A stretch of 18,270 nucleotides of DNA from Prevotellamassilia sp. (GTDB lineage Bacteria > Bacteroidota > Bacteroidia > Bacteroidales > Bacteroidaceae), in assembly GCA_009775705.1 (NCBI GenBank), contig VSQE01000053.1, positions 1-18,270 on the forward strand, given 5' to 3'. This document shows positions 7,099 through 14,703 of this stretch, piece by piece. The translations under genes and the position numbers were made by a program. Under the pieces are notes generated by a model, which did not search any database, was not told the origin of the DNA, and saw nothing but the letters and a program-made list of their open reading frames with translations. Positions within the stretch are counted from its first letter, which is position 1, and every line of letters starts with the position of its first letter.

Positions 7099-8505
7099 TT
7101 ATGATTCATTCTTCTGACCAAAAAGTGAGAAGACCTCCTCTGCGGAAAGACGGGGAAAAATATGATGCAACATTTCCCGTGTCAATACAGGATCTGCCTG
7201 AAACGCTTGCTGCAATAAACTTAAAATTTGCGTTGAAGAATAGTTCAACCGGCAGGATGCAACTGCTAAATATGGGGAAATATTCCTGAATTCTTTTTTC
7301 TCTGCCATATCAATCAACTCATGCCACAATTCTTTAGCTCCATCATAACATTGATATTTGCACAGCAGAGAGGTTATGGAAACAAGTTCTTCCTCCAAAG
7401 AAGTACCGAGAGGAATTTTATGAAGAGTATCTACGCCCATCCTGTCATACCGTTCGTCAAAAAGAATAGCTGCCGCACTTAAATGAATTTCTGCAAATGT
7501 AGCTCCCGCAACAGATGCACAGGTGAGGGTCGGAAGGACGCGCTGAGGTTGAGAAACTGCGGCATAAGAATGGGCCAGACTTGACAGCAAGCGACTAAAA
7601 ACACTGCCTTCATGCGGGATATGACGATAGGCTTTTTCATAAAACGGTATGGCTTCCTCATGTCTGCCATGTTGTGACAACAATTCCGCCAACGTAAGGG
7701 GCACTGTATAATCCGTCGGATAACTCTTCATATACTGCTTCCCCATTTCAATGGCAGTGGTCCAGAGTGCAGACGCTGCCGCCGACAATGTCTTCAGCCG
7801 TACAGCCTCATGACTGCCGGGATGAATGGCTAAGGCATAGTCACAACTGTCAATGGCTTCGTTATAATCTTTATTCTCATAATGAACCTCCGCCTGTTGG
7901 ACCCACGCACATTCATCGTATGGATTTGTGTCGAGTATTTTTGTCAGCAGTTCCTGTGCTTTTCCATTTTCTTTGAGATGGAGATAATTCTCAACCAAAA
8001 GCCTATCAGCCGCATCACGATCAGGATAGTCTTCGGGAAGATGCAGGAGCCACACAACAGCGTACTCGGAATGTCCATAATCCGTCAAAATCTCTGCGGC
8101 ATCATAAATCAGATCATAATCTGAGAGTTGTGAAGGTTTCTCACAAACATCGGCAAGTTGGTGAAAAGCTTCATCAATATGTAGGATACTGAGATAATAT
8201 TCAAAATTAAAAAGAAGCACGTCTGAAGAAGTCTGGTCAGAGATAGTGCTCACCAACTGTCTGGCAGCCTCCCATTGTCCCTGTTCTTTGAGCCGGTAAG
8301 CTTGTGTTATGATTACTTCCGGATGAGATGGATGTAATCTCTTTGCTATGCGAAGACAAGTCTCGGCATCGTAATCTGCGTGGCGGTTCATGTAGTAGTC
8401 CATGATGTCGATCAGATCCGAGGCATCCATGTAAAAAGGCTGGCCACTTGATAGATTTCGTTCATAGTCGCTAACCAAAGTCTTTATTTCTCGGGAATTT
8501 CGCAT
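7099..8505 (-). CDS. Tetratricopeptide repeat protein of unknown function
   Basis: The chosen start, Met at 8505 (MRNSREIKTL), gives 468 residues. A longer frame reaches an ATG at 8595, but that codon lies inside the perfect glnS terminator hairpin. The region around SDYERNLSSGQPFY also looks like the normal beginning of Bacteroides homologues. The protein is helical with repeated TPR units; the clearest are about 195-230 (ECAWVQQAEVHYENKDYNEA) and about 266-300 (LAELLSQHGRHEEAIPFYEKAY). From this start there is no signal peptide or membrane segment, so it is probably cytoplasmic and a scaffold for protein contacts. No catalytic domain is visible. It follows glnS after a terminator, with a possible -7 box at 8559-8566, and may be its own unit. 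The partner is unknown. Confidence 0.8.
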   Translation of the reverse strand: MRNSREIKTLVSDYERNLSSGQPFYMDASDLIDIMDYYMNRHADYDAETCLRIAKRLHPSHPEVIITQAYRLKEQGQWEAARQLVSTISDQTSSDVLLFNFEYYLSILHIDEAFHQLADVCEKPSQLSDYDLIYDAAEILTDYGHSEYAVVWLLHLPEDYPDRDAADRLLVENYLHLKENGKAQELLTKILDTNPYDECAWVQQAEVHYENKDYNEAIDSCDYALAIHPGSHEAVRLKTLSAAASALWTTAIEMGKQYMKSYPTDYTVPLTLAELLSQHGRHEEAIPFYEKAYRHIPHEGSVFSRLLSSLAHSYAAVSQPQRVLPTLTCASVAGATFAEIHLSAAAILFDERYDRMGVDTLHKIPLGTSLEEELVSITSLLCKYQCYDGAKELWHELIDMAEKKEFRNISPYLAVASCRLNYSSTQILSLLQQAFQADPVLTREMLHHIFPRLSAEEVFSLFGQKNES

Positions 8506-8558
8506 TGATACCTGATTATTTGGTGTTGTGGGAGGAACTTTATGATTTCCTGATATTC

Positions 8559-8566
8559 CAAAAATA
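8559..8566 (-). promoter_or_regulatory. Possible -7 element for the TPR gene
   Basis: On the minus strand TATTTTTG fits TAnnTTTG, and the predicted start near 8552 precedes the ATG at 8505. There is no TTTG -33 box. The same bases are the T-rich tail of the glnS terminator, so the match may be incidental. Confidence 0.25.
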
Positions 8567-8574
8567 AATAATGT

Positions 8575-8612
8575 GCTAATGAATAAATTCTTCACCGAAT
8601 TTATTCATTAGC
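8575..8612 (-). terminator. glnS terminator, perfect 16-bp stem
   Basis: GCTAATGAATAAATTC (8575-8590) and its exact reverse complement (8597-8612) flank a 6-nt loop. On the minus strand the hairpin starts 22 nt after the glnS stop and is followed by ATTATTTATTTTTGG, a U-rich tail, so it looks like a standard intrinsic terminator. Its position rules strongly on the start of the downstream TPR gene. Confidence 0.85.
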
Positions 8613-8634
8613 ATATTGACAATAGCTCCTCTAT

Positions 8635-10335
8635 TTATTTCTTTTGAGCCCAACTGTCTTTTAATCCTACCGTCTTGTTGAATACAAGACGGTAGGGAGT
8701 GGAAATCTTGTCAAAAGTGAAATATCCGATGCGTTGGAATTGCAAATATCTGTTTTCCATATTTTCCATCACATATTTTTCGATGTAGCATTCGTCCAGA
8801 ACTTTCAATGATTCAGGATTCAGCAACTCTCGGAAATCCCTTTCGTCAGCCGAAGGATTCTCTACGGAAAAAAGACGGTCGTATAATCTCACTTCGGCCT
8901 TAAGGCTGTGCGCCACACTGACCCAATGCAGGGTGCCTTTGACCTTTCGGTTAGCCCCCTCCATACCGCTTTTACTCGTGGGGTCGTATTCACAATAAAT
9001 CTCTTCAACTGTTCCGTCAAGAGCCTTCTTGCAACCGGTGCATTTAACAATATACGCATTTTTCAGCCGCACTTCCTTTCCGGGAACCATCCGGAAAAAT
9101 TTCTTGGGAGCCTCTTCCATAAAATCGTCACGCTCCATCCACAGTTCACGGCTAAAAGTAATAGTATGTGTACCGTCGGCCTCATTCTCCGGATTGTTAA
9201 CAGCCTCCATTTCTTCGGTCTGGCCTTCGGGATAATTGGTAATTATCAACTTGACGGGATTCAACACGGCCGATACTCTGAGAGCTCTTGCGTTAAGGTC
9301 CTCTCGGGCTGCGGCCTCAAGCATGGCATAATCATTCAACGCATCGAACTTTGTATATCCGATCATATCTATGAATTTCCGAACTGCCTCCGGCGAATAA
9401 CCGCGTCTTCTCAATCCGCAAATGGTAGGCATACGAGGATCGTCCCAACCGTCTACCAATTTTTCCTGCACAAGGGCCAACAATTTGCGTTTGCTCATGA
9501 CGGTATAGGTAAGATTCAGTCTGTTGAACTCAAACTGACGTGGCCTGTTGTCCTCCAGATCTTTGCCTTCTTTCAGCAAATCAATGAAATAATCATACAA
9601 AGGACGGTGAGGAACAAACTCCAAAGTACAGATTGAATGAGTAACCCCTTCAAAGTAGTCACTCTGTCCATGTGCAAAGTCATACATGGGATATGCTTTC
9701 CACTTACTTCCTGTACGGTGATGTTCTTTATTGATAATACGGTAGATCACCGGATCACGGAAATGCATATTAGGATTTGCCATATCAATTTTTGCACGTA
9801 AAACCATCGCCCCCTCAGGAATCTCACCGCTATTCATTTTCTCAAACAGTTGCAGATTCTCTTCTATTGGGCGGTTACGATAAGGACTTGTAGTTCCAGC
9901 TTGAGTAGGTGTTCCTTTCTGACGGGCAATCTCTTCGCTGCTCTGTTCATCAACATATGCCTTTCCCTCTTTTATCAGACGGACGGCAAAATCCCACAAT
10001 TGCTGAAAATAGTCGGAAGCATAATATATATTATTCCAATGGAAACCCAACCATTGAATATCTTCCTTGATGGCATTCACATATTCCAGGTCTTCTTTCT
10101 CTGGATTGGTGTCATCCATTCGAAGATTACAGATTCCTCCAAACTTATTGGCGATTCCAAAATCCATGCAAATGGCTTTGGCATGACCGATATGCAAATA
10201 TCCATTAGGTTCAGGCGGGAATCGAGTTTGCAATCTTCCTCCATTTTTCCCGGCTTTCAGGTCGTTATCCACAAATTGCTCTATAAAATTAAGCCCCTTT
10301 TTCTCTTTTATTTCCGTAACATTATTATCTGTCAT
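8635..10335 (-). CDS. glnS: Glutaminyl-tRNA synthetase
   Basis: This is the class I aminoacyl-tRNA synthetase that charges tRNA-Gln with glutamine. The 566 residues start MTDNNVTEIKEKKGLNFIEQ. The ATP-binding signature HIGH is at 48-51 within PPEPNGYLHIGHAKAI, and the KMSKS-type loop is VMSKR at 279-283. The dinucleotide-fold catalytic domain fills about 30-340; the two beta-barrel anticodon-binding domains fill the remainder to the end. The length is typical of bacterial GlnRS (about 550). A dedicated GlnRS means the organism need not use the Glu-tRNA-Gln amidotransferase route for glutamine. The gene lies 55 bp downstream of recQ without an obvious promoter between, so cotranscription with recQ is likely; a strong terminator follows. 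Confidence 0.97.
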   Translation of the reverse strand: MTDNNVTEIKEKKGLNFIEQFVDNDLKAGKNGGRLQTRFPPEPNGYLHIGHAKAICMDFGIANKFGGICNLRMDDTNPEKEDLEYVNAIKEDIQWLGFHWNNIYYASDYFQQLWDFAVRLIKEGKAYVDEQSSEEIARQKGTPTQAGTTSPYRNRPIEENLQLFEKMNSGEIPEGAMVLRAKIDMANPNMHFRDPVIYRIINKEHHRTGSKWKAYPMYDFAHGQSDYFEGVTHSICTLEFVPHRPLYDYFIDLLKEGKDLEDNRPRQFEFNRLNLTYTVMSKRKLLALVQEKLVDGWDDPRMPTICGLRRRGYSPEAVRKFIDMIGYTKFDALNDYAMLEAAAREDLNARALRVSAVLNPVKLIITNYPEGQTEEMEAVNNPENEADGTHTITFSRELWMERDDFMEEAPKKFFRMVPGKEVRLKNAYIVKCTGCKKALDGTVEEIYCEYDPTSKSGMEGANRKVKGTLHWVSVAHSLKAEVRLYDRLFSVENPSADERDFRELLNPESLKVLDECYIEKYVMENMENRYLQFQRIGYFTFDKISTPYRLVFNKTVGLKDSWAQKK

Positions 10336-10390
10336 AGCATTGGTTATATTTGATTTCTATTTCATATCAGAAGTAAGTTCAACTTCAGAT

Positions 10391-12571
10391 TTAATTTGCC
10401 ATTTCTGAGATAAACATGATTCTTACCAATCTGATTTCCTCTTCTGTATATTCATTGCCTAACTCATCAATTGCAATATTCAAATCATCCGTATCAGACT
10501 CCTTGAAGTAAAGGTAGATGTCGTTGATATGATCTTCGTCCATCACATCTTCTATGAAATAGTCTATATTTATCTTGGTTCCGGAATAAACTATGGCTTC
10601 TATTTCGTCCAGAAGTTCGTCAAACTCTATGCCTTTGGCAACAGCTATGTCATCCAATGCGACCTTACGGTCTATACTTTGAATGATACTGACTTTGATT
10701 TTCGATTTATTGGCAACTGTACGGATACGCAGATCCTCAGGTCTCTCTATCTCATTTTCCTCACAATGCCTCTTTATCAATTTACAGAATTCACTACCAT
10801 ATCGTTTTGCCTTTCCCGCACCAACACCCGGAATGTTCTGCATTTCTTCCATTGTCTGGGGATATATAGTAGCCATTGCTTCAAGTGATATGTCTTGGAA
10901 AACAACGTATGGAGGAACATCCAGTTCTTTAGACATCCGTTTCCGAAGATCCTTCAGCATTTGGTATAGTGCGGGATCGACAGCGCATGCTGCCCCACCC
11001 TGTATTGGTCCGGCGTTCTCCTCGCTGTCAAAATCATGGTCCTCCACTATTTTAAAAGACTTCGGTTCCGTCAGAAAATCCCGGCCTTCCTTCGTTACTT
11101 TCAATACACCGTAGTTCTCTACATCTTTTTTCAAATAACCGGCAATAAGAGCCTGATGTATGACGGCACTCCAAATCTTTTCATCTATGTCTTCCCCACA
11201 TCCGAATTCTTCCAATTCATCATGCCGGTGTGCGCTGATTTCATCAGTTTTTTTACCGAGTAAAATGTCTTTGATATAGTCATCTCGGAAGTTTTCCTTT
11301 GTTTCAAGGATCACTTCAATTACTTTGCATAAATGTTTCTTTGCTTCCACTTGTACTTTGGGATTTAAACAATTATCGCAATTTCCACAATTCTCTTCCG
11401 GATAATTTTCACCAAAATAATGCAGAAGAAGTTTCCTGCGACATAGGGACGACTCGGCATAAGCAGCTGTTTCTTTAAGTAGCTGACGACCTATATCTTG
11501 CTCTGCCACAGGCTTTCCTTCCATAAATTTCTCCAACTTGACCAGATCTTTATAAGAATAGAAAGCTATACATTTGCCTTCGCCGCCATCACGGCCGGCT
11601 CTTCCGGTTTCCTGATAATAGCCTTCCAGACTTTTGGGAATATCATAATGTATGACAAAACGTACATCAGGTTTGTCTATACCCATACCGAATGCTATTG
11701 TTGCCACAATCACGTCAATCTTTTCCATCAGGAAGTCATCCTGAGTCTTTGAACGGGTTGAAGAATCCATTCCGGCATGATAGGCTTCCGCTTTTATTTG
11801 GTTGGTTCTTAAGACTTCTGCAAGTTCTTCTACTTTCTTTCGGCTGAGACAGTATATGATACCGCTCTTTCCGGAATGTTGTTTAATGAATTTGATAATG
11901 TCTTTGTCTATATTCTGTGTTTTGGGACGAACTTCATAATAAAGATTCGGACGATTGAACGAACTTTTAAATTCAAGTGCGTCCAATATGCCCAGATTCT
12001 TTTTTATGTCGGTTCTGACTTTGTCCGTTGCCGTTGCAGTTAAAGCGATGACAGGGGCATTACCGATCTGACTAATGATCGGACGGATTTTTCTATATTC
12101 CGGTCTGAAATCATGTCCCCACTCCGAAATACAATGAGCCTCATCAATAGCGTAAAATGAAATCTTCACCGTTTGAAGGAACTCCACATTCTCTTCTTTG
12201 GTGAGAGATTCCGGTGCAACATACAACAGTTTTGTTTTTCCACTTAGAATGTCATGTTTTACTTTGTCTATCGCAGCCTTATTCAGAGAGGAATTGATGA
12301 AATGCGCAATTCCGTCTTCTTCACTCATGTGACGTATCGCATCAACCTGATTTTTCATCAAGGCAATCAGCGGGGAAATAACTATTGCCGTTCCTTCCAT
12401 CAGCAAAGACGGCAACTGATAGCACAACGATTTGCCTCCACCCGTCGGCATCAGTACGAACACATTCTTACCATCTAACACACTTTGAATGATTCTTTCC
12501 TGATTTCGCTTGAATTTTTCAAATCCGAAATATCTTTTCAGTTGTTCGTGTAGTGCCAGTTTTGTATTCAT
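10391..12571 (-). CDS. recQ: ATP-dependent DNA helicase RecQ
   Basis: RecQ is a 3'-5' superfamily 2 DNA helicase acting in recombination and replication-fork repair. The 726 residues show Walker A MPTGGGKS (41-48), the DEAH box with following aromatic-rich loop (IDEAHCISEWGHDFRP, 142-157), motif VI GYYQETGRAGRDG (317-329), and the RecQ zinc site C377, C395, C398, C401. A winged-helix RQC region follows, then an HRDC domain near 535-605 (PPYVVFQDISLEAMA and a helix-hairpin-helix IPGVGAGKAKRYG). About 110 more residues after HRDC look like the helix-turn-helix C-terminal module found in some RecQ proteins, making it longer than the roughly 610-residue E. coli enzyme. It has a promoter match upstream and probably leads glnS. 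Bacteroides genomes often hold more than one recQ, so this may be one paralogue. Confidence 0.95.
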   Translation of the reverse strand: MNTKLALHEQLKRYFGFEKFKRNQERIIQSVLDGKNVFVLMPTGGGKSLCYQLPSLLMEGTAIVISPLIALMKNQVDAIRHMSEEDGIAHFINSSLNKAAIDKVKHDILSGKTKLLYVAPESLTKEENVEFLQTVKISFYAIDEAHCISEWGHDFRPEYRKIRPIISQIGNAPVIALTATATDKVRTDIKKNLGILDALEFKSSFNRPNLYYEVRPKTQNIDKDIIKFIKQHSGKSGIIYCLSRKKVEELAEVLRTNQIKAEAYHAGMDSSTRSKTQDDFLMEKIDVIVATIAFGMGIDKPDVRFVIHYDIPKSLEGYYQETGRAGRDGGEGKCIAFYSYKDLVKLEKFMEGKPVAEQDIGRQLLKETAAYAESSLCRRKLLLHYFGENYPEENCGNCDNCLNPKVQVEAKKHLCKVIEVILETKENFRDDYIKDILLGKKTDEISAHRHDELEEFGCGEDIDEKIWSAVIHQALIAGYLKKDVENYGVLKVTKEGRDFLTEPKSFKIVEDHDFDSEENAGPIQGGAACAVDPALYQMLKDLRKRMSKELDVPPYVVFQDISLEAMATIYPQTMEEMQNIPGVGAGKAKRYGSEFCKLIKRHCEENEIERPEDLRIRTVANKSKIKVSIIQSIDRKVALDDIAVAKGIEFDELLDEIEAIVYSGTKINIDYFIEDVMDEDHINDIYLYFKESDTDDLNIAIDELGNEYTEEEIRLVRIMFISEMAN

Positions 12572-12652
12572 AACATGTCAGGTTAATGCGTCCAAAATTT
12601 TAATGAGTTACAGGCGGGTAGCATTGGATTGTATGTACTATAAATTTTCTAA

Positions 12653-12685
12653 CAAAGTTATAAACATCTTTTGATTCTACGCAAT
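12653..12685 (-). promoter_or_regulatory. Promoter of recQ
   Basis: On the minus strand, TAACTTTG (12660-12653) matches the -7 consensus and ATTG (12685-12682) stands 21 bp upstream as a near-match to the TTTG -33 box. The start would be near 12646, about 75 nt before the recQ ATG. It implies recQ-glnS can be transcribed apart from clpX. Confidence 0.5.
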
Positions 12686-12712
12686 ATTTCTAAAAAAATA
12701 AGCGAAAAAAAA

Positions 12713-13933
12713 CTATAAGTTTGACTTTCCAAGTTGTTTTTGAGCATATTCGCGAGTAACCTCAAATTTCGCCTTATTCTCAGACGGTATCTCAAACATG
12801 GCGTCCATCATGATATTCTCCACGATTGAGCGCAACCCACGTGCTCCCAACTTATACTCTTCAGCTTTCTCTACAATGAGATCCAAGGCATCACGGGTAA
12901 ATGTCAGTTCTACCCCATCCATCTCAAACAACCGGACGTATTGTTTTATGATCGAATTCTTCGGCTCTGTCAGGATGTTTCTAAGAGCGTCCTTATCCAA
13001 TGGCTCCAAATAAGCCAGAACCGGCAATCGGCCTATGATTTCAGGGATCAGACCAAAAGATTTCAGATCCGAGGGCTCAATGTATTGCATTAAATTTTTA
13101 GAATCAATAGATTGTGCATTCCGTACGGAATTATATCCTACGACATGCGTGTTCAGACGCTGGGCAATCTTCCGCTCAATGCCATCAAAGGCTCCGCCGC
13201 AAATAAACAGGATATTGCGAGTATTGACCTGTATATAATCCTGATCCGGATGCTTTCGTCCTCCCTTTGGGGGAACATTCACAATGGAACCCTCCAAGAG
13301 TTTGAGCATACCCTGCTGAACACCTTCTCCACTGACATCTCTCGTTATGGAAGGATTATCACTTTTTCGGGCTATTTTGTCAATTTCATCAATAAATACA
13401 ATTCCACGCTCTGCCCGTTTTACATCAAAATCAGCTACTTGCAGCAAACGGGAAAGAATACTCTCGACATCTTCTCCCACATAACCGGCTTCAGTGAAGA
13501 CTGTGGCGTCTACAATAGTAAAAGGAACATTCAACAAACGCGCAATAGTACGAGCCAGTAACGTTTTTCCCGTACCGGTCGAGCCTACCATGATGATGTT
13601 CGATTTCTCGATCTCGACATTTTCGTCTTTCCGGTCTGTCTGCTGAGTCAATCGTTTATAATGATTGTACACAGACACAGCCAAATAACGTTTTGCCGCT
13701 TCCTGCCCAATAACATACTGGTCCAGATATGCCTTGATATCTTTTGGTTTGGGAATGTCAGATAAACTGACTTGCATGTTATCTTCTTCCGGCTCCTGCT
13801 TCAGTGTATCCTTTACAATCAGATATGCCTGCTCAGCACAGGAGTCGCAGATATTACCATCGTGCCCCGTAATAAGAAAGTTCACTTGCGACTCATCACG
13901 GCCACAAAAAGAACATGACCTTTTATTTTTCAT
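12713..13933 (-). CDS. clpX: ClpXP unfoldase subunit ClpX
   Basis: ClpX is the AAA+ hexamer that recognises, unfolds and threads substrates into ClpP. The 406 residues carry the N-terminal zinc-binding domain (C7, C10, C29, C32), Walker A GSTGTGKT (117-124), the pore-1 loop GYVG (150-153), Walker B IVFIDEID (178-185), and the sensor 2 motif GARGLR near the C-terminus. The ClpP-docking loop, IGF in E. coli, aligns here with V265-G266-Y267 in THVVGYNS. This differs but stays hydrophobic and is, from memory, usual for Bacteroides ClpX. The start codon lies within clpP (11-nt overlap), so the two are probably translationally coupled. An intergenic gap of 141 bp separates the stop from recQ, with no clear terminator. 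Confidence 0.97.
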   Translation of the reverse strand: MKNKRSCSFCGRDESQVNFLITGHDGNICDSCAEQAYLIVKDTLKQEPEEDNMQVSLSDIPKPKDIKAYLDQYVIGQEAAKRYLAVSVYNHYKRLTQQTDRKDENVEIEKSNIIMVGSTGTGKTLLARTIARLLNVPFTIVDATVFTEAGYVGEDVESILSRLLQVADFDVKRAERGIVFIDEIDKIARKSDNPSITRDVSGEGVQQGMLKLLEGSIVNVPPKGGRKHPDQDYIQVNTRNILFICGGAFDGIERKIAQRLNTHVVGYNSVRNAQSIDSKNLMQYIEPSDLKSFGLIPEIIGRLPVLAYLEPLDKDALRNILTEPKNSIIKQYVRLFEMDGVELTFTRDALDLIVEKAEEYKLGARGLRSIVENIMMDAMFEIPSENKAKFEVTREYAQKQLGKSNL

Positions 13934-14597
13934 CGGAACCCTTTGTTAATATCTGATCAATCATGCCATACTCTTTCGCCTCCTGAGCAGTCATCCAATA
14001 GTCACGATCGGAATCCTCCCATACTTTATCAAATTCCGTATGAGAATGATCAGCGATTATGGTATATAACTCCTTTTTCAATTTTTGTATCTCCCGGGCT
14101 GTAATTTCGATATCCGAAGCCTGTCCCTGTGCTCCTCCCATCGGTTGATGGATCATGACACGACTATGAGGAAGTGCCGAACGCTTACCTTCTTTTCCGG
14201 CTACCAACAGAACAGCAGCCATTGAAGCAGCCATTCCAGTACAGATCGTAGCGACATCACTACCAATGAACTGCATGGTATCATATATACCCAAACCCGC
14301 ATAGACTGATCCTCCGGGAGAATTTAAATAGATGGAAATGTCTTTTCCCGGATCTGTCGAATCCAGGTACAGCAACTGTGCCTGAAGAGTATTGGCAGTA
14401 TAATCATCTATTGGTGTGCCCAAAAAAATGATACGGTCCATCATAAGCCTTGAGAACACATCCATCTGTGTCACATTCAACTGTCTCTCTTCCAAAATAT
14501 AAGGATTCAGATATTGATTCTGGCTTTTTATGACATCATCCACGACCAGAGAGTTTAGACCAAGATGTTGGGTCGCATATTTTTTGAAATCATTCAT
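13923..14597 (-). CDS. clpP: ATP-dependent Clp protease proteolytic subunit
   Basis: ClpP forms the tetradecameric barrel that degrades substrates delivered by ClpX or other Clp ATPases. The catalytic triad is visible in the 224-residue form starting MNDFKKYATQHLG: S125 (GMAASMAAVL), H150 (RVMIHQPMGGAQGQ) and D199 (SDRDYWM). The frame extends upstream to a Met at 14642, but those 15 extra residues (starting MFCKVLIILF) run into the hairpin after tig and are not family-like, so 14597 is preferred. Bacteroides homologues start with an equivalent short DFRKYATKHLG-like segment. The gene is 25 nt downstream of a terminator-like hairpin that follows tig, and it overlaps clpX by 11 nt at its end. 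ClpP thus depends either on read-through from tig or on a promoter not seen. Confidence 0.96.
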   Translation of the reverse strand: MNDFKKYATQHLGLNSLVVDDVIKSQNQYLNPYILEERQLNVTQMDVFSRLMMDRIIFLGTPIDDYTANTLQAQLLYLDSTDPGKDISIYLNSPGGSVYAGLGIYDTMQFIGSDVATICTGMAASMAAVLLVAGKEGKRSALPHSRVMIHQPMGGAQGQASDIEITAREIQKLKKELYTIIADHSHTEFDKVWEDSDRDYWMTAQEAKEYGMIDQILTKGSDEK

Positions 14598-14621
14598 GGA
14601 TATTCTTTTTATAAAGAGAAT

Positions 14622-14663
14622 AATTAGGACCTTACAGAACAAAAGTTCTTGAAGGCCCTAATT
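14622..14663 (-). terminator. Terminator or attenuator between tig and clpP
   Basis: An inverted repeat of 19 bp with three mismatches (left arm from AATTAGG, right arm ending CCTAATT) encloses an AAAA loop (14641-14644). On the minus strand it is followed by ATTATTCTCTTTAT, moderately U-rich. It lies 40 nt after the tig stop and 24 nt before the clpP ATG, so it could partly end tig transcripts and set the Tig to ClpP ratio, or act as a processing site. Confidence 0.6.
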
Positions 14664-14703
14664 TTCATGTGTTTATTAAAGGGATTCCTCGGATAACGAA
14701 GAA

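Noticed and set aside
7041..7289. Plus-strand frame of 82 codons after the YqaE-like gene
   Set aside because: It runs through the terminator hairpin and then antisense into the TPR gene; it has no recognisable motif and no ribosome binding site of its own.
14598..14642. ClpP start at 14642 with 15 extra residues
   Set aside because: The extension is coded by the hairpin region after tig and is not family-like; the ATG at 14597 gives the usual ClpP N-terminus.
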